A stretch of DNA of 64,000 nt, taken from positions 248,001 through 312,000 of the forward strand of contig NZ_JAAGSC010000040.1 of NCBI RefSeq assembly GCF_010499265.1, in the 5' to 3' direction. Below are positions 1-10,381 of this stretch, in pieces (position 1 is the stretch's first letter; every line of letters starts with the position of its first letter). The notes under the pieces were generated by a model that was not told where the DNA came from, ran no database searches, and saw only the letters and a list, made by a program, of their open reading frames with translations. This DNA is from Wenzhouxiangella limi. Lineage in GTDB: Bacteria > Pseudomonadota > Gammaproteobacteria > Xanthomonadales > Wenzhouxiangellaceae. The position numbers and the translations under genes are program-made.

Positions 1-1
1 G

Positions 2-2161
2 GACGACTATCTCTCCCTGCTGGAAAAAGACCGCGGCGAGGCGGTCACGCTCCGGCGCGAGCTGCTGATTCCGGTCACGAGCTTTTTCCGCGATCCACAA
101 AGCTTCGACCGGCTGGCTGAAAAGGCGGTTCGCAAGATCGTCTCGAACGCGGCTGCGGGCGACCAGATCCGGGTCTGGGTGGCCGGTTGCTCGACCGGTG
201 AAGAGGCCTATTCCATCGCCATTCTGTTTCTCGAGGCGTTTGAACGTTACGGCCGGCGACCGTCGCTGAAAGTCTTCGCGACCGATGTCAATGAGCAGGG
301 TATCGAGTTGGCCGGCAACGGTCAGTACCCGGACTCGGCCGCCGCCGAGCTGACCCCGGAGCGGATCGAGCGGTTCTTTACCCGCTCCGGACACAGCTAC
401 ACGGTCAGCAACGAGTTGCGCCAGTGCATCGTTTTTGCCCGCCACAACCTGCTCACCGATCCGCCGTTCACACGCATGGACCTGGTCAGCTGCCGCAACG
501 CGCTGATCTACTTCAAGCGCGAAGCCCAAAGCCAGGCTGTCCGCAGGCTGCAGTATGCGCTTAAGCCCGGCGGTTTCCTGTTCCTGGGTCCGAGCGAGTC
601 GATGTCGGGTATGGACGACGCCTTCGAGACCGTCGACAGCAAGCACAAAATCTATTCGCGCACTGCGGTCAGCCTGCCGCCGGTGTTCGCCATGGACGTC
701 GCCGGCGGGTTTACCGGGCAGGCGCGCAAAATTCCGCCCCCGGACGAGGCCAGGAGCCAGCGGCGTTCGCGCGACTCGGCGCTGATCGATTACGGCGTGC
801 ATGAACTGCTCGAGGCCTACGCGCCACCGTCGATTCTGGTCAACGACAAGCATGAAGCCGTTCATCTGTTCGGACAGGTGCAACGCTTCATTCGCATGCG
901 CGAGGGACTGGCCAGCCTGGATTTGAACCGAATACTCGTCGAGCCGCTGGTGCCGGTCGCCTCGGCGCTGCTGTACAAGGTGGCCAAGGACGGTACGCGG
1001 CTGGTATCGAGTCCAGTGACCCTGGACCTGGCCGACGGCGAGCGGGTGGTGGTACACCTGAGCGTCCGCCCGCTCCGGCGAGAGGCTGACGAACGCTACA
1101 TGCTGCTGTCGTTCGAAGCGCGCGAGGCCCGGGACGACGTCAACGATCCGGAGCCGGTGGATGTGGGTGCGGAGAACTCGGCTCACATCGAGATGCTCGA
1201 GCACGAACTGGCGGCCACCCGGGAGAGCCTGCAGGCCACGATCGAGGAGCTGGAAACGGCTAACGAGGAGCTGCAGGCGACCAACGAAGAGCTCATGGCC
1301 TCCAACGAGGAGCTGCAGAGCTCGAACGAGGAACTGCAGTCGGTCAACGAAGAGCTCAACACCGTTAACGCCGAGTACCAGGAAAAGGTCCAGATTCTCA
1401 ACCGGCTCAACGCCGACCTGGACTCGATGGAAAAGGCGGTGGGCATTGCCACGGTATTCGTCGACCAGGATTTGCAGGTCAACCGCTTCAGCCCCGATGC
1501 GGTCGACCTGTTCCGGCTGCGACCGTCCGACATCGGCCGGCCGCTGGACGAAATCGCCCATTCGATCCGCCATCCCGGCCTGACCGAAGACCTGCGCAAG
1601 ACCTTGCGCTCGGAGCGGCTGATCGAGCGCGAGGTGACGGGGCGCGACGGCAGCAAGCTGCTGATGCGTATCCTGCCGTACCGGGTGTCTTCGTCGAGCG
1701 CGGTCGGGGCGGTGGCCAGCTTCATCGACGTGACCGCGGTACACGATCTCAAAGAAGTCCAAAGCGTGCTTGACGCGCTGCCGGAGCATATTGCCGTGCT
1801 CGAGGTCGACGGCAACATCGCCCTGGTCAACGAGGCCTGGCGGCGCTTTGCCCGGGCCAACGGCGACCCGGATCTGGTGCATTCCGGGCCAGGCAGCAAC
1901 TACTTTCGGGCCTGTCGAGCCGATGGTGGAGAGGATGAAGAAGGCTCAGCCTCTGCCGCCGCCGCCGGCCTGAAAAACGTGCTCGAGGGCAGTCGCACTG
2001 AATTCAGCCTGCGCTATCCCTGTCATTCACCGACCGAGCAGCGCTGGTTCGTGATGAACGTGGCACCGGTCAACCAGGGTCCGTTCGCTGCCGTGGTCAG
2101 CCATATCAACATCACCGACTGGTACCGCTCAGAGCGGGATGGTTCGGCGGGAGCGGACTGA
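2..2161 (+). CDS. CheR-type methyltransferase / PAS hybrid sensory protein (5' truncated)
   Basis: The frame is open from the window edge, so the N-terminus (often a CheB domain in this family) is missing. The visible part is 719 residues. The first codons read as the CheR core (IPVTSFFRD, then AGCSTGEEAYS near visible residue 60, the S-adenosylmethionine-binding loop), followed by the typical RMDLVSCRNALIYF block. A Glu/Asn-rich coiled coil with the repeated NEELQ pattern lies near residues 397-466 and is a signature of CheB/CheR-PAS hybrids. One or two PAS domains follow. These proteins couple methyl-transfer modules to signalling and are usually not part of the main chemotaxis pathway. The stop TGA is directly followed by the ATG of the GGDEF/EAL gene, so the two are likely co-transcribed and may act in one pathway. 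Family assignment is firm; the signal is unknown. Confidence 0.9.
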   Translation, partial: DDYLSLLEKDRGEAVTLRRELLIPVTSFFRDPQSFDRLAEKAVRKIVSNAAAGDQIRVWVAGCSTGEEAYSIAILFLEAFERYGRRPSLKVFATDVNEQGIELAGNGQYPDSAAAELTPERIERFFTRSGHSYTVSNELRQCIVFARHNLLTDPPFTRMDLVSCRNALIYFKREAQSQAVRRLQYALKPGGFLFLGPSESMSGMDDAFETVDSKHKIYSRTAVSLPPVFAMDVAGGFTGQARKIPPPDEARSQRRSRDSALIDYGVHELLEAYAPPSILVNDKHEAVHLFGQVQRFIRMREGLASLDLNRILVEPLVPVASALLYKVAKDGTRLVSSPVTLDLADGERVVVHLSVRPLRREADERYMLLSFEAREARDDVNDPEPVDVGAENSAHIEMLEHELAATRESLQATIEELETANEELQATNEELMASNEELQSSNEELQSVNEELNTVNAEYQEKVQILNRLNADLDSMEKAVGIATVFVDQDLQVNRFSPDAVDLFRLRPSDIGRPLDEIAHSIRHPGLTEDLRKTLRSERLIEREVTGRDGSKLLMRILPYRVSSSSAVGAVASFIDVTAVHDLKEVQSVLDALPEHIAVLEVDGNIALVNEAWRRFARANGDPDLVHSGPGSNYFRACRADGGEDEEGSASAAAAGLKNVLEGSRTEFSLRYPCHSPTEQRWFVMNVAPVNQGPFAAVVSHINITDWYRSERDGSAGAD

Positions 2162-4774
2162 ATGAGCCAGGACGCCGACCCCCTCCGGTCGCTGCGCCGC
2201 CGGGCTCGGCAGGCGCTGGCCCGCGGCGAGCTGAGCCTGGCCGATCTGGATCTGCCGGACTGTCCGGATGCCGAGCGCCTGCTCGAAGATCTGCGTATTC
2301 ACCAGGCCGAATTGGAGATCCAGAACCGGGAGCTGCTCGAGTCGCGGGCCAGGGCCGAAGCCGAACGCTCGCGCTATCAGGCCCTTTATGAGTCGGTGCC
2401 GCTGCCGGCCTTGGTGATTGACCGAATGGGCGTGATCGAGGAAGCCAACCCCGCTGCGCTCGATTTTTTCGGGTTTCGCGCAGCCGGTTCGCTGCGGCGG
2501 CATTCGGTGTTTCGCCTGTTCAGCGACCGCGGCGCAGGGTGGTTTGGTGCGGCGCTGGAGCAGACGGGCGAAGGCGGCGGCCCGGCCCTGCGCGAGCGGG
2601 TTCCGGTGCTTCGCGCCGACGGCGAAGAGGTGCCGATGGACTGTCTGGCGCTGCGCCTGGGAACCGGCTATCACGCCGATCGACACACCCTGCTGCTGTT
2701 CATCGACCGCAGTCTGGAAAAAGAGCGCGACCGGGAGCGGGCGCTCTATCAGTCGTTGATGGACAACAGCGAGGCACCGATTTACGCGTTTGACCGCGCC
2801 GATCGCTGCCTGATGATGAATCGGGCGGCCGGGGCCCTTTTCGGTATCGATGAGCGCGAAGCCGTCGGCTTGCTTCGATCCGAGTGCATGGATGAGGAGC
2901 GCACCCGGCAGGAGGCGGAGCTGGATCGACGCGCGCTCTACAGCGATACACCCCTGGTCGGTGAGGTGACCTGGCCGTCTGCCCGCCCGTCTGGGTCGGT
3001 CCTTACAGTCACCCGCTTTCCGCTCAGAGATACCGATGGCGAGGCCTTTGCCGTGGCCGTGATCGCCACGGACGTGACTGAGCATCGGCAGCTGCAGTCG
3101 CGGCTTGACCTGGCCACCGAAATCTTCAGTCGGGGCAGCGAAGCGATCATCATCACCGATTCGGTCAACCGCGTCACGTTCGTCAACTCGGCCTTCGAAA
3201 AGATCAGCGGCTACCGGGAGCATGAAATCCTGGGCAAGAATCCGCTCGCGCTGGTCTCCGGCCGCCACGATCGCGAGTTTCTTCAGGGAATCAGGCGGCA
3301 GCTGAAGCGAGATGGTTTCTGGGAGGGCGAAATCTGGCCGCAGCGCAAGGACGGCGAAACCTACGCCGGCTGGCTGCGAATCAGCCGGGTTCCGGCCGGA
3401 CCCGAGGGGGACCTGCATCATATCCTGGTGGTGCGCGATATCAGCCAGGAGAAGATGGCCGAGGAGGAAATCGAGCGCCTGGCCTTTTTCGACATGCTCA
3501 CGGGCACCCCCAATCGTTACCTGCTCAAGGACCGCACGGCCCAGGCGGTTCGCGCAGCGAGCCGCCGTGCCGGTCGCTTTGCGATGGCTTTCCTGGACCT
3601 GGATCGCTTCAAGGAAATCAATGACGCTTTCGGCCACGAGACCGGGGATCGACTGCTGATCCATTTCGCTCGCAGGCTGCGCGAACACGTGCGCGAGTGC
3701 GATACGATCTGCCGACTGGGCGGTGATGAGTTCGTATTGCTGCTCGAAGATATCGATCGGGCGTCCGCCAACCAGCGCCTGGCGCGGGTGCTGCGGGCCG
3801 CGACCCGGCCGTTCCAGATCGGGGATCGCACCCACCAGATCTCGGCCTCGATCGGCGTGGCCATGTATCCGGAAGACGGCGAGACCTACGAGGAACTGCT
3901 CAAGAATGCCGATACGGCCATGTACCAGGCCAAAGCCGACGGGCGCGATGCCTGCAGGTTCTTTCACAGCGATATGGCAGAGGCTGCCTCGTCGATCGCC
4001 CGCATCGAGGCGGCGATGCGGCGGGCGCTGGAAACCGACGGGTTTCATATGGTTTACCAGCCCCAGATCGATCTGGCGAGCGGGAGCGTCATCGGTCTCG
4101 AGGCGCTGTTGCGGTGGAGCCCCGACGGCGAGGAAGCGCTCTCGCCGTCGCAGTTCATACCGATCGCTGAGCAAAGCGGCCTGATCGCGGAACTGGGCAA
4201 CTGGGTGGTGGACCATGTTCTTCGACAGGTGCGCGACTGGTCGGGCCAGCTGGCCGGTGACATACCGGTCAGCGTCAACGTGGCCGCTGAACAGTTCTGG
4301 CGCGACGGCTTCCTGGACGGTCTGGCCGAGCGCATTCGGCGCTCGGGCGTTGCGCCTGAGGCGCTGGTGCTGGAGCTGACCGAACGTACGGCGATGAAGC
4401 TGCCGGCCCAGGCTGCGCAAATCATGCAGGCGCTCAACGGGCAGGGGATTGAACTGTCGCTGGACGATTTTGGCACCGGTTATTCTTCGCTGGCCTATCT
4501 CAAGCGCTTTCCGCTGCAGTTCCTCAAGATCGACCGCAGTTTCGTGGCCGACCTGGTCGCCAGTCCTGATGATCAGGCGATCTGCCGGGCGGTCATCCAG
4601 GTGGCCCACACCCTGGGTATGCAGGTTGTCGCCGAGGGCGTCGAGACGCGTGAGCAGGAAGCTTTTCTGCTCGCGGCCGGCTGTGATGCGGCCCAGGGCT
4701 TTCTGTACTCACCCGGAATTCGGCCGGAAGCGCTGTCGGAATGGCTGGCCCGACGGGCTCCGGCAACGGCCTGA
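2162..4774 (+). CDS. PAS-PAS-PAS-GGDEF-EAL cyclic-di-GMP signalling protein
   Basis: This 870-residue protein begins on the base after the previous stop. PAS-type sensor segments occupy roughly residues 70-440. A GGDEF domain follows with an intact GGDEF motif near residue 520, then an EAL domain with the EAL motif near residue 647 and the DDFGTGYSSL and KIDRSFV blocks near 765-785. Both catalytic signatures are intact, so it could make and degrade cyclic di-GMP; which activity dominates cannot be told. There is no obvious membrane segment, which suggests a cytoplasmic sensor. Linkage to the CheR-PAS gene suggests a shared PAS-sensed input. The start is well fixed by the adjacent stop. Confidence 0.95.
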   Translation: MSQDADPLRSLRRRARQALARGELSLADLDLPDCPDAERLLEDLRIHQAELEIQNRELLESRARAEAERSRYQALYESVPLPALVIDRMGVIEEANPAALDFFGFRAAGSLRRHSVFRLFSDRGAGWFGAALEQTGEGGGPALRERVPVLRADGEEVPMDCLALRLGTGYHADRHTLLLFIDRSLEKERDRERALYQSLMDNSEAPIYAFDRADRCLMMNRAAGALFGIDEREAVGLLRSECMDEERTRQEAELDRRALYSDTPLVGEVTWPSARPSGSVLTVTRFPLRDTDGEAFAVAVIATDVTEHRQLQSRLDLATEIFSRGSEAIIITDSVNRVTFVNSAFEKISGYREHEILGKNPLALVSGRHDREFLQGIRRQLKRDGFWEGEIWPQRKDGETYAGWLRISRVPAGPEGDLHHILVVRDISQEKMAEEEIERLAFFDMLTGTPNRYLLKDRTAQAVRAASRRAGRFAMAFLDLDRFKEINDAFGHETGDRLLIHFARRLREHVRECDTICRLGGDEFVLLLEDIDRASANQRLARVLRAATRPFQIGDRTHQISASIGVAMYPEDGETYEELLKNADTAMYQAKADGRDACRFFHSDMAEAASSIARIEAAMRRALETDGFHMVYQPQIDLASGSVIGLEALLRWSPDGEEALSPSQFIPIAEQSGLIAELGNWVVDHVLRQVRDWSGQLAGDIPVSVNVAAEQFWRDGFLDGLAERIRRSGVAPEALVLELTERTAMKLPAQAAQIMQALNGQGIELSLDDFGTGYSSLAYLKRFPLQFLKIDRSFVADLVASPDDQAICRAVIQVAHTLGMQVVAEGVETREQEAFLLAAGCDAAQGFLYSPGIRPEALSEWLARRAPATA

Positions 4775-5905
<1,131 letters not shown>

Positions 5906-5935
5906 GCCTGCGCGACACTTTTCTCCGCCGGCACG

Positions 5936-6844
5936 GTGAACGCGCCGGGCGGGCCATTCAATTTCAGCGCAGAGCTGGCCGGACGCACGTCCAGGCTGAT
6001 GATCTACGCGCTGCTGGCGATCATCCTGATGACGCTGGACTATCGCGGTCGGTGGGTTGAACAGATGCGTCACCAGGCCGGGCTGGTGGTCGAGCCCGCC
6101 GTGTTGCTGATCGAATCGCCGTTCCGGCTGGCCAACTCAATCTGGTCTGCCCTGCGCGGTCGCCAGCAGCTGCTCAGGGAAATCGGCGAGCTGCGCGGCC
6201 TGCTGGCCGAATCTTCGGCGCGCCTGCTGTTGCTCGAGGAACTTCGGCGCGAAAATCTCGAGCTGCGCCAGCTGTTGAGTGCCTCCAAGCAACCGCAGGT
6301 CGCCTTTTATCCAGCCGAAATCCGTCAGGTCGACCTCAATCCCTTCTCTCATCGCGTGCTCATCAATCGCGGTCGACGTGACGGCGTCGAGTCCGGCCAG
6401 GCGGTTATTGACGCCTACGGCGTGGTCGGGCAGGTGGACGAAGTCTTTCTCCACAGCGCTCGGGTTGTCCTGTTGACCGATCCGGATCATGCCCTGCCCG
6501 TGGCGGTGGAGCGGACCGGCGTTCGCACCATCGCCTACGGCAGCGGCCTGAATACCGAGCTGCGCCTGAACGATCTGCCCATGAACGTCGACCTGGAGGC
6601 CAGCGACCGGCTGGTGACTTCGGGTCTGGGTGGGGCGTTTCCGGCCGGGCTGCCGGTGGCCGAGGTGATTGACGTTTCGAGAAAGGTGGGTGAGGCTTTT
6701 GCCCGCGCGCGTCTGCGGCCGCTCGGCCGACTGGACCGCTCGCGTCATTTGCTGGTGCTGGAGGCAACGGCGGCTGAAGACGAGCCGGCGCAGGAAGACG
6801 ACGCCACGCCCAGCGAGGAAGCCTCGCGGGAGGTTCAGCCGTGA
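5936..6844 (+). CDS. mreC: Rod shape-determining protein MreC
   Basis: MreC is the bitopic inner-membrane protein linking MreB filaments to PBP2 in the periplasm. The start is GTG at 5936, the only plausible one before the single transmembrane segment (about residues 20-37). A coiled coil (about 65-110, REIGELRGLL onward) precedes the beta-domain with VLINRGRRDGVESGQAV and VVGQVDEV, both typical of MreC. The C-terminal 20 residues are acidic (EDEPAQEDD). The stop overlaps the mreD GTG by four bases (GTGA), which implies translational coupling. Confidence 0.96.
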   Translation: MNAPGGPFNFSAELAGRTSRLMIYALLAIILMTLDYRGRWVEQMRHQAGLVVEPAVLLIESPFRLANSIWSALRGRQQLLREIGELRGLLAESSARLLLLEELRRENLELRQLLSASKQPQVAFYPAEIRQVDLNPFSHRVLINRGRRDGVESGQAVIDAYGVVGQVDEVFLHSARVVLLTDPDHALPVAVERTGVRTIAYGSGLNTELRLNDLPMNVDLEASDRLVTSGLGGAFPAGLPVAEVIDVSRKVGEAFARARLRPLGRLDRSRHLLVLEATAAEDEPAQEDDATPSEEASREVQP

Positions 6845-7332
6845 GCCAGCGCGCCGGGGATGGCCTGCTGCTGTCGGTTTCTCTCGCGGCAGCGCTGCTG
6901 CTCAGCCTGATGCCGTTGCCGGAAGCGGTGCAGCCCATGCGGCCGCACTGGGTTGCCCTGGTGCTGATCTACTGGAACCTCGAGGGCGGGCGTTTGCGAG
7001 CCCTGGGCAGCGCTTTTGCGCTGGGCCTGGTGCTGGACGTGGCGACCGGCACCCTGCTGGGCCAGCACGCCCTGGGCCTGGTCATCCTGTGCTATCTGCT
7101 GGAACGCTTTCATGCCCGGATTCGGTTTTTTCCGCCCTGGCAGCAGGCCGCCGTGGTACTGGCGCTACTGGTCAACGATCGCATCGTGCACCTGTGGGTC
7201 GTGGGCCTGGCCGGAGAAGGATGGCCGCACTGGTCGTGGTGGCTGAGCCCGCTGGTCAGCGTCGTGTTCTGGCCGTGGCTGTTTTTGCTGCTTGATCGCT
7301 TGCGCCGTCGCGCGCGGCTGCGAAGAGCCTGA
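6841..7332 (+). CDS. mreD: Rod shape-determining protein MreD
   Basis: This small polytopic inner-membrane protein of 163 residues has about five hydrophobic segments. Identity rests on size, the pattern MRPHWVALVLIYWNLE near the N-terminus, the LGLVLDVATGTLLGQHAL block that recurs in MreD proteins, and its fixed place between mreC and mrdA. GTG is the start, overlapping the mreC stop. MreD works with MreC and the RodA/PBP2 pair in the elongation complex. Confidence 0.95.
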   Translation: MSQRAGDGLLLSVSLAAALLLSLMPLPEAVQPMRPHWVALVLIYWNLEGGRLRALGSAFALGLVLDVATGTLLGQHALGLVILCYLLERFHARIRFFPPWQQAAVVLALLVNDRIVHLWVVGLAGEGWPHWSWWLSPLVSVVFWPWLFLLLDRLRRRARLRRA

Positions 7333-7334
7333 GC

Positions 7335-9158
7335 ATGCTGGCCCGGTCCGTCAATACGATGCGCGATGAGCAGGCCGAATTGGGCGTCATCGGAAGCCGC
7401 TATCGATGGCTGGTGGCCGTCGTGCTGGTGGTGATGATTTTACTGGGGATCCGTTTTGCCACGCTGCAGATGATCGACCACGACCTCTACGCCAGCCGGG
7501 CCGAAGACAATCGCATCAAGCTGCAGGCGCTGCCGCCCAATCGCGGGCTGATCCTCGACCGGCACGGCCAGGTGCTGGCCGAGAATCTGCCGGCCTACCG
7601 CCTGGTGATCGTGCCCGAACGGACCGAGGTGCTGACCGAGACCCTGGACGAGCTGTCGGCGCTGGTCGAGGTCAGTTCTTCAGAGCGTGAGCGCTTCGAG
7701 CGTCAGCGCCAGCGTTCCCGTCGCTTCGAGGCGGTGACCCTGAAGACCAATCTGGACGAGGAGCAGGTCTCGCGCCTGGCCATTCATCGCCATCGTTTGC
7801 CCGGCGTCGAGATTGAGCCCTATCTCACGCGCCACTACCCGCACGGGCCGGAACTGGCGCACGTGATCGGCTACGTCGGCAGGATCGATCAACGGGACCT
7901 TCAGCGACTGCCGGTCGAGCGCTATCGGGGCACGACGCACGTGGGCAAGACCGGCATCGAACATCAGTACGAATCGGTGCTTCACGGCCATCCCGGGCTG
8001 GAGCGGGTCGAGACCAATGCCCAGGGCCGGGTCTTGCGAGTGCTCGAGCGCAGTGCCCCCGAACCCGGGGAAAATCTTTCCCTGACCATCGACCTGAGCC
8101 TGCAGCAGGCGGCGGTCGAAGCGCTGGGAGACCATGCCGGTGCGGTGGTTTTGCTGGACGTGGCCAGCGGCGATGTGCTGGCTCTGGTCAGCCAGCCGGG
8201 GTTTGATCCGAATCTGTTCGTCCATGGTATTCGCTCGAACACCTACAACGCGCTGTTGAGCGATCGCCACCGGCCATTGTTCAACCGCTTTCTCTCCGGG
8301 GCCTACGAGCCGGGATCGACGATCAAGCCATTCCTGTCCCTGGCCGGCCTCGAGACCGGTGCCGTTACCCCGAATACGCAGGTGTTTTCCGGCGGTCATT
8401 TTCAGTTGCCGGGTCACAGTCGCCGCTACCGGGACTGGCGTCGAGGCGGTCACGGCTGGGTGGACCTGGAGGCGGCGCTGGCCGAATCCGTGAACGTTTA
8501 CTACTACCAGTTGGCGGTCGAACTCGGTATCGATCAGATCGCCCGGGAGCTGGCGCTGTTCGGGTTCGGCCGTGCCACCGGTCTTGATCTGCCGGGGGAA
8601 TCCGACGGCGTCCTGCCCACCCGCAGCTGGAAGCGCGCAGTGTTCAACGAGCCCTGGTTTCCGGGGGAAACCGTGATCACGGGCATCGGGCAGGGTTTTG
8701 TCGTGGTTACGCCGCTGCAGCTGGCGCATGCCACCGCTGCCCTGGCCGGACGCGGCCGTACGGCTGCCCCGACGCTGGTCGGAAATACCGAACCGGTGCA
8801 GATGGTGGCCCATGGCGCGGCGCACTGGGATGCGGTTTTTGACGGCATGGCGGCCGTGGTGCACGGCGACTCGGGCACCGCACGCGCGATTGCCGACATG
8901 TTGCCAACCCAGATCGCCGGCAAGACCGGCACCGCCCAGGTCTTTGGCCGACCCAATGACGATCAGGAGCGCGCCCTGCTCGACGAGGACGCGCTGCCGG
9001 AGCAGTTGCGCAACCACGCGCTTTTCATGGGGTTTGCGCCGCTACACGAACCCCGAATTGCCCTGAGCGTGGTGGTCGAGCACGGAGGCGGCGGTGCCAG
9101 CGTGGCCGCACCGGTTGCGGCACAGGTCATGGCTCGCGCGCTGGAGTTGGGCTACTGA
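7335..9158 (+). CDS. mrdA: Penicillin-binding protein 2 (elongation-specific transpeptidase)
   Basis: PBP2 cross-links lateral-wall murein. The 607 residues show a cytoplasmic tail, one membrane anchor (about residues 29-50), a pedestal domain and a transpeptidase domain. The active-site triad motifs are all present: SxxK as STIK with Ser328, SVN near residue 386, and KTGT near residue 532. The ATG at 7335 follows the mreD stop by two bases. The stop codon overlaps the rodA ATG by one base (TGATG), so PBP2 and its partner glycosyltransferase are made together. Confidence 0.97.
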   Translation: MLARSVNTMRDEQAELGVIGSRYRWLVAVVLVVMILLGIRFATLQMIDHDLYASRAEDNRIKLQALPPNRGLILDRHGQVLAENLPAYRLVIVPERTEVLTETLDELSALVEVSSSERERFERQRQRSRRFEAVTLKTNLDEEQVSRLAIHRHRLPGVEIEPYLTRHYPHGPELAHVIGYVGRIDQRDLQRLPVERYRGTTHVGKTGIEHQYESVLHGHPGLERVETNAQGRVLRVLERSAPEPGENLSLTIDLSLQQAAVEALGDHAGAVVLLDVASGDVLALVSQPGFDPNLFVHGIRSNTYNALLSDRHRPLFNRFLSGAYEPGSTIKPFLSLAGLETGAVTPNTQVFSGGHFQLPGHSRRYRDWRRGGHGWVDLEAALAESVNVYYYQLAVELGIDQIARELALFGFGRATGLDLPGESDGVLPTRSWKRAVFNEPWFPGETVITGIGQGFVVVTPLQLAHATAALAGRGRTAAPTLVGNTEPVQMVAHGAAHWDAVFDGMAAVVHGDSGTARAIADMLPTQIAGKTGTAQVFGRPNDDQERALLDEDALPEQLRNHALFMGFAPLHEPRIALSVVVEHGGGGASVAAPVAAQVMARALELGY

Positions 9159-10264
9159 TGGCTGTGACCACGTCTCGAATCATGCCCTGGACACCGGCCT
9201 GGCGGCTCGACGGTCTGTTGATGATCCTGCTGATTGTGCTGATGAGCCTGGGGTTGTTTGTGCTCTACAGTGCCGGAGAGCAGGAGATCGGACTGGTCTG
9301 GCGCCAGGCCGTGCGCCTGGCCATGGGGCTGATGGTGCTGATTGTGGTGGCGCATCTGCCACCCCGTCTCCTGCAGATCTGGGCGCCGTGGTTATTCGTT
9401 CTTGCGCTGATCCTGCTGGCGGCCACGCTGGTGTTCGGGGTTGGCCGCGGGGCTCAGCGCTGGCTGGATCTGGGTATCGTCCGTTTCCAGCCCTCGGAGG
9501 CCATGAAGCTGGCGCTGCCGATCATGCTGGCCACGTTTCTGGCCCGTCGACCCTTGCCGCCGCGCTGGGCAGACAGCCTGCTGGCGCTGATCCTGATCGC
9601 CGTGCCGGTGCTGCTGATCGTGACCCAGCCGGACCTGGGTACCGCCGTGCTGGTGGCTGCCAGCGGTTTGATTCTGCTGTTTCTGGCCGGGCTGCGCTGG
9701 CGTCTGATCGGGCTGATGGCGCTGGGGCTGACGGCGGCGCTGCCGCTGCTGTGGGTCAACCTGCATGCCTATCAGCAAAACCGCGTCCTGACGTTCCTGA
9801 ATCCGGAGCGCGATCCGCTGGGCCAGGGCTGGAACATCATCCAGTCCAAGATCGCCGTGGGATCGGGCGGATTGACCGGCAAGGGCTGGCAGGCGAGTTC
9901 CCAATCCCACCTGGAGTTTCTCCCCGAACCCCATACCGACTTCATCTTCTCGGTACTGGCCGAAGAGTTCGGCTTTATCGGGGTGATCGGCGTGCTCGTC
10001 CTCTACGCGGCGGTCATCCTGAGGTCGCTATACATGGCCAGCCGCTGCCGCGACAGTTTCGGACGTTTGCTGGCCGGGAGTCTGGCGATGATGTTTTTCC
10101 TCTACGCGGCCGTTAATATCGCCATGGTCAGCGGCCTGTTGCCCGTGGTCGGCGTGCCGCTGCCGCTGGTCAGCTACGGCGGCACCTCGGCCGTCACCCT
10201 GCTGGCCGGCTTCGGCCTGATCATGGGCCTGTACAGCCGCCGCCGGTTCATGGATCGTCTCTGA
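9158..10264 (+). CDS. rodA: Rod shape-determining protein RodA (SEDS peptidoglycan polymerase)
   Basis: RodA is the SEDS-family lipid II polymerase of the elongasome. The 368 residues contain about ten transmembrane helices and the conserved SEDS blocks: RFQPSEAMKLALP near 110, TQPDLGTAVLV near 155, the PEPHTDFIFSVLAEEFGFIG loop near 256, and the final PLPLVSYGGTS near 330. The start overlaps the PBP2 stop. A gap of 117 bases to mltB follows, with no gene or strong signal seen in it beyond a possible TAGAAT. Confidence 0.97.
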   Translation: MAVTTSRIMPWTPAWRLDGLLMILLIVLMSLGLFVLYSAGEQEIGLVWRQAVRLAMGLMVLIVVAHLPPRLLQIWAPWLFVLALILLAATLVFGVGRGAQRWLDLGIVRFQPSEAMKLALPIMLATFLARRPLPPRWADSLLALILIAVPVLLIVTQPDLGTAVLVAASGLILLFLAGLRWRLIGLMALGLTAALPLLWVNLHAYQQNRVLTFLNPERDPLGQGWNIIQSKIAVGSGGLTGKGWQASSQSHLEFLPEPHTDFIFSVLAEEFGFIGVIGVLVLYAAVILRSLYMASRCRDSFGRLLAGSLAMMFFLYAAVNIAMVSGLLPVVGVPLPLVSYGGTSAVTLLAGFGLIMGLYSRRRFMDRL

Positions 10265-10381
10265 ATGAACCGGATAGAATGCCCCTTGGCCTGGTCGCGC
10301 AACCGTGTCCGTACGGCAAACTTTTGCCCGATCCCGGCCTCTATTGAAAACCCCTAAGCTGCCAAGGAACCTTTCTGACCC

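Noticed and set aside
2129-4609. An 826-codon open frame antisense to the GGDEF/EAL gene
   Set aside because: It lies opposite a gene with intact diagnostic motifs, has no recognisable domain, and its composition (His, Arg, Gln, Gly rich) is typical of GC-bias shadow frames.
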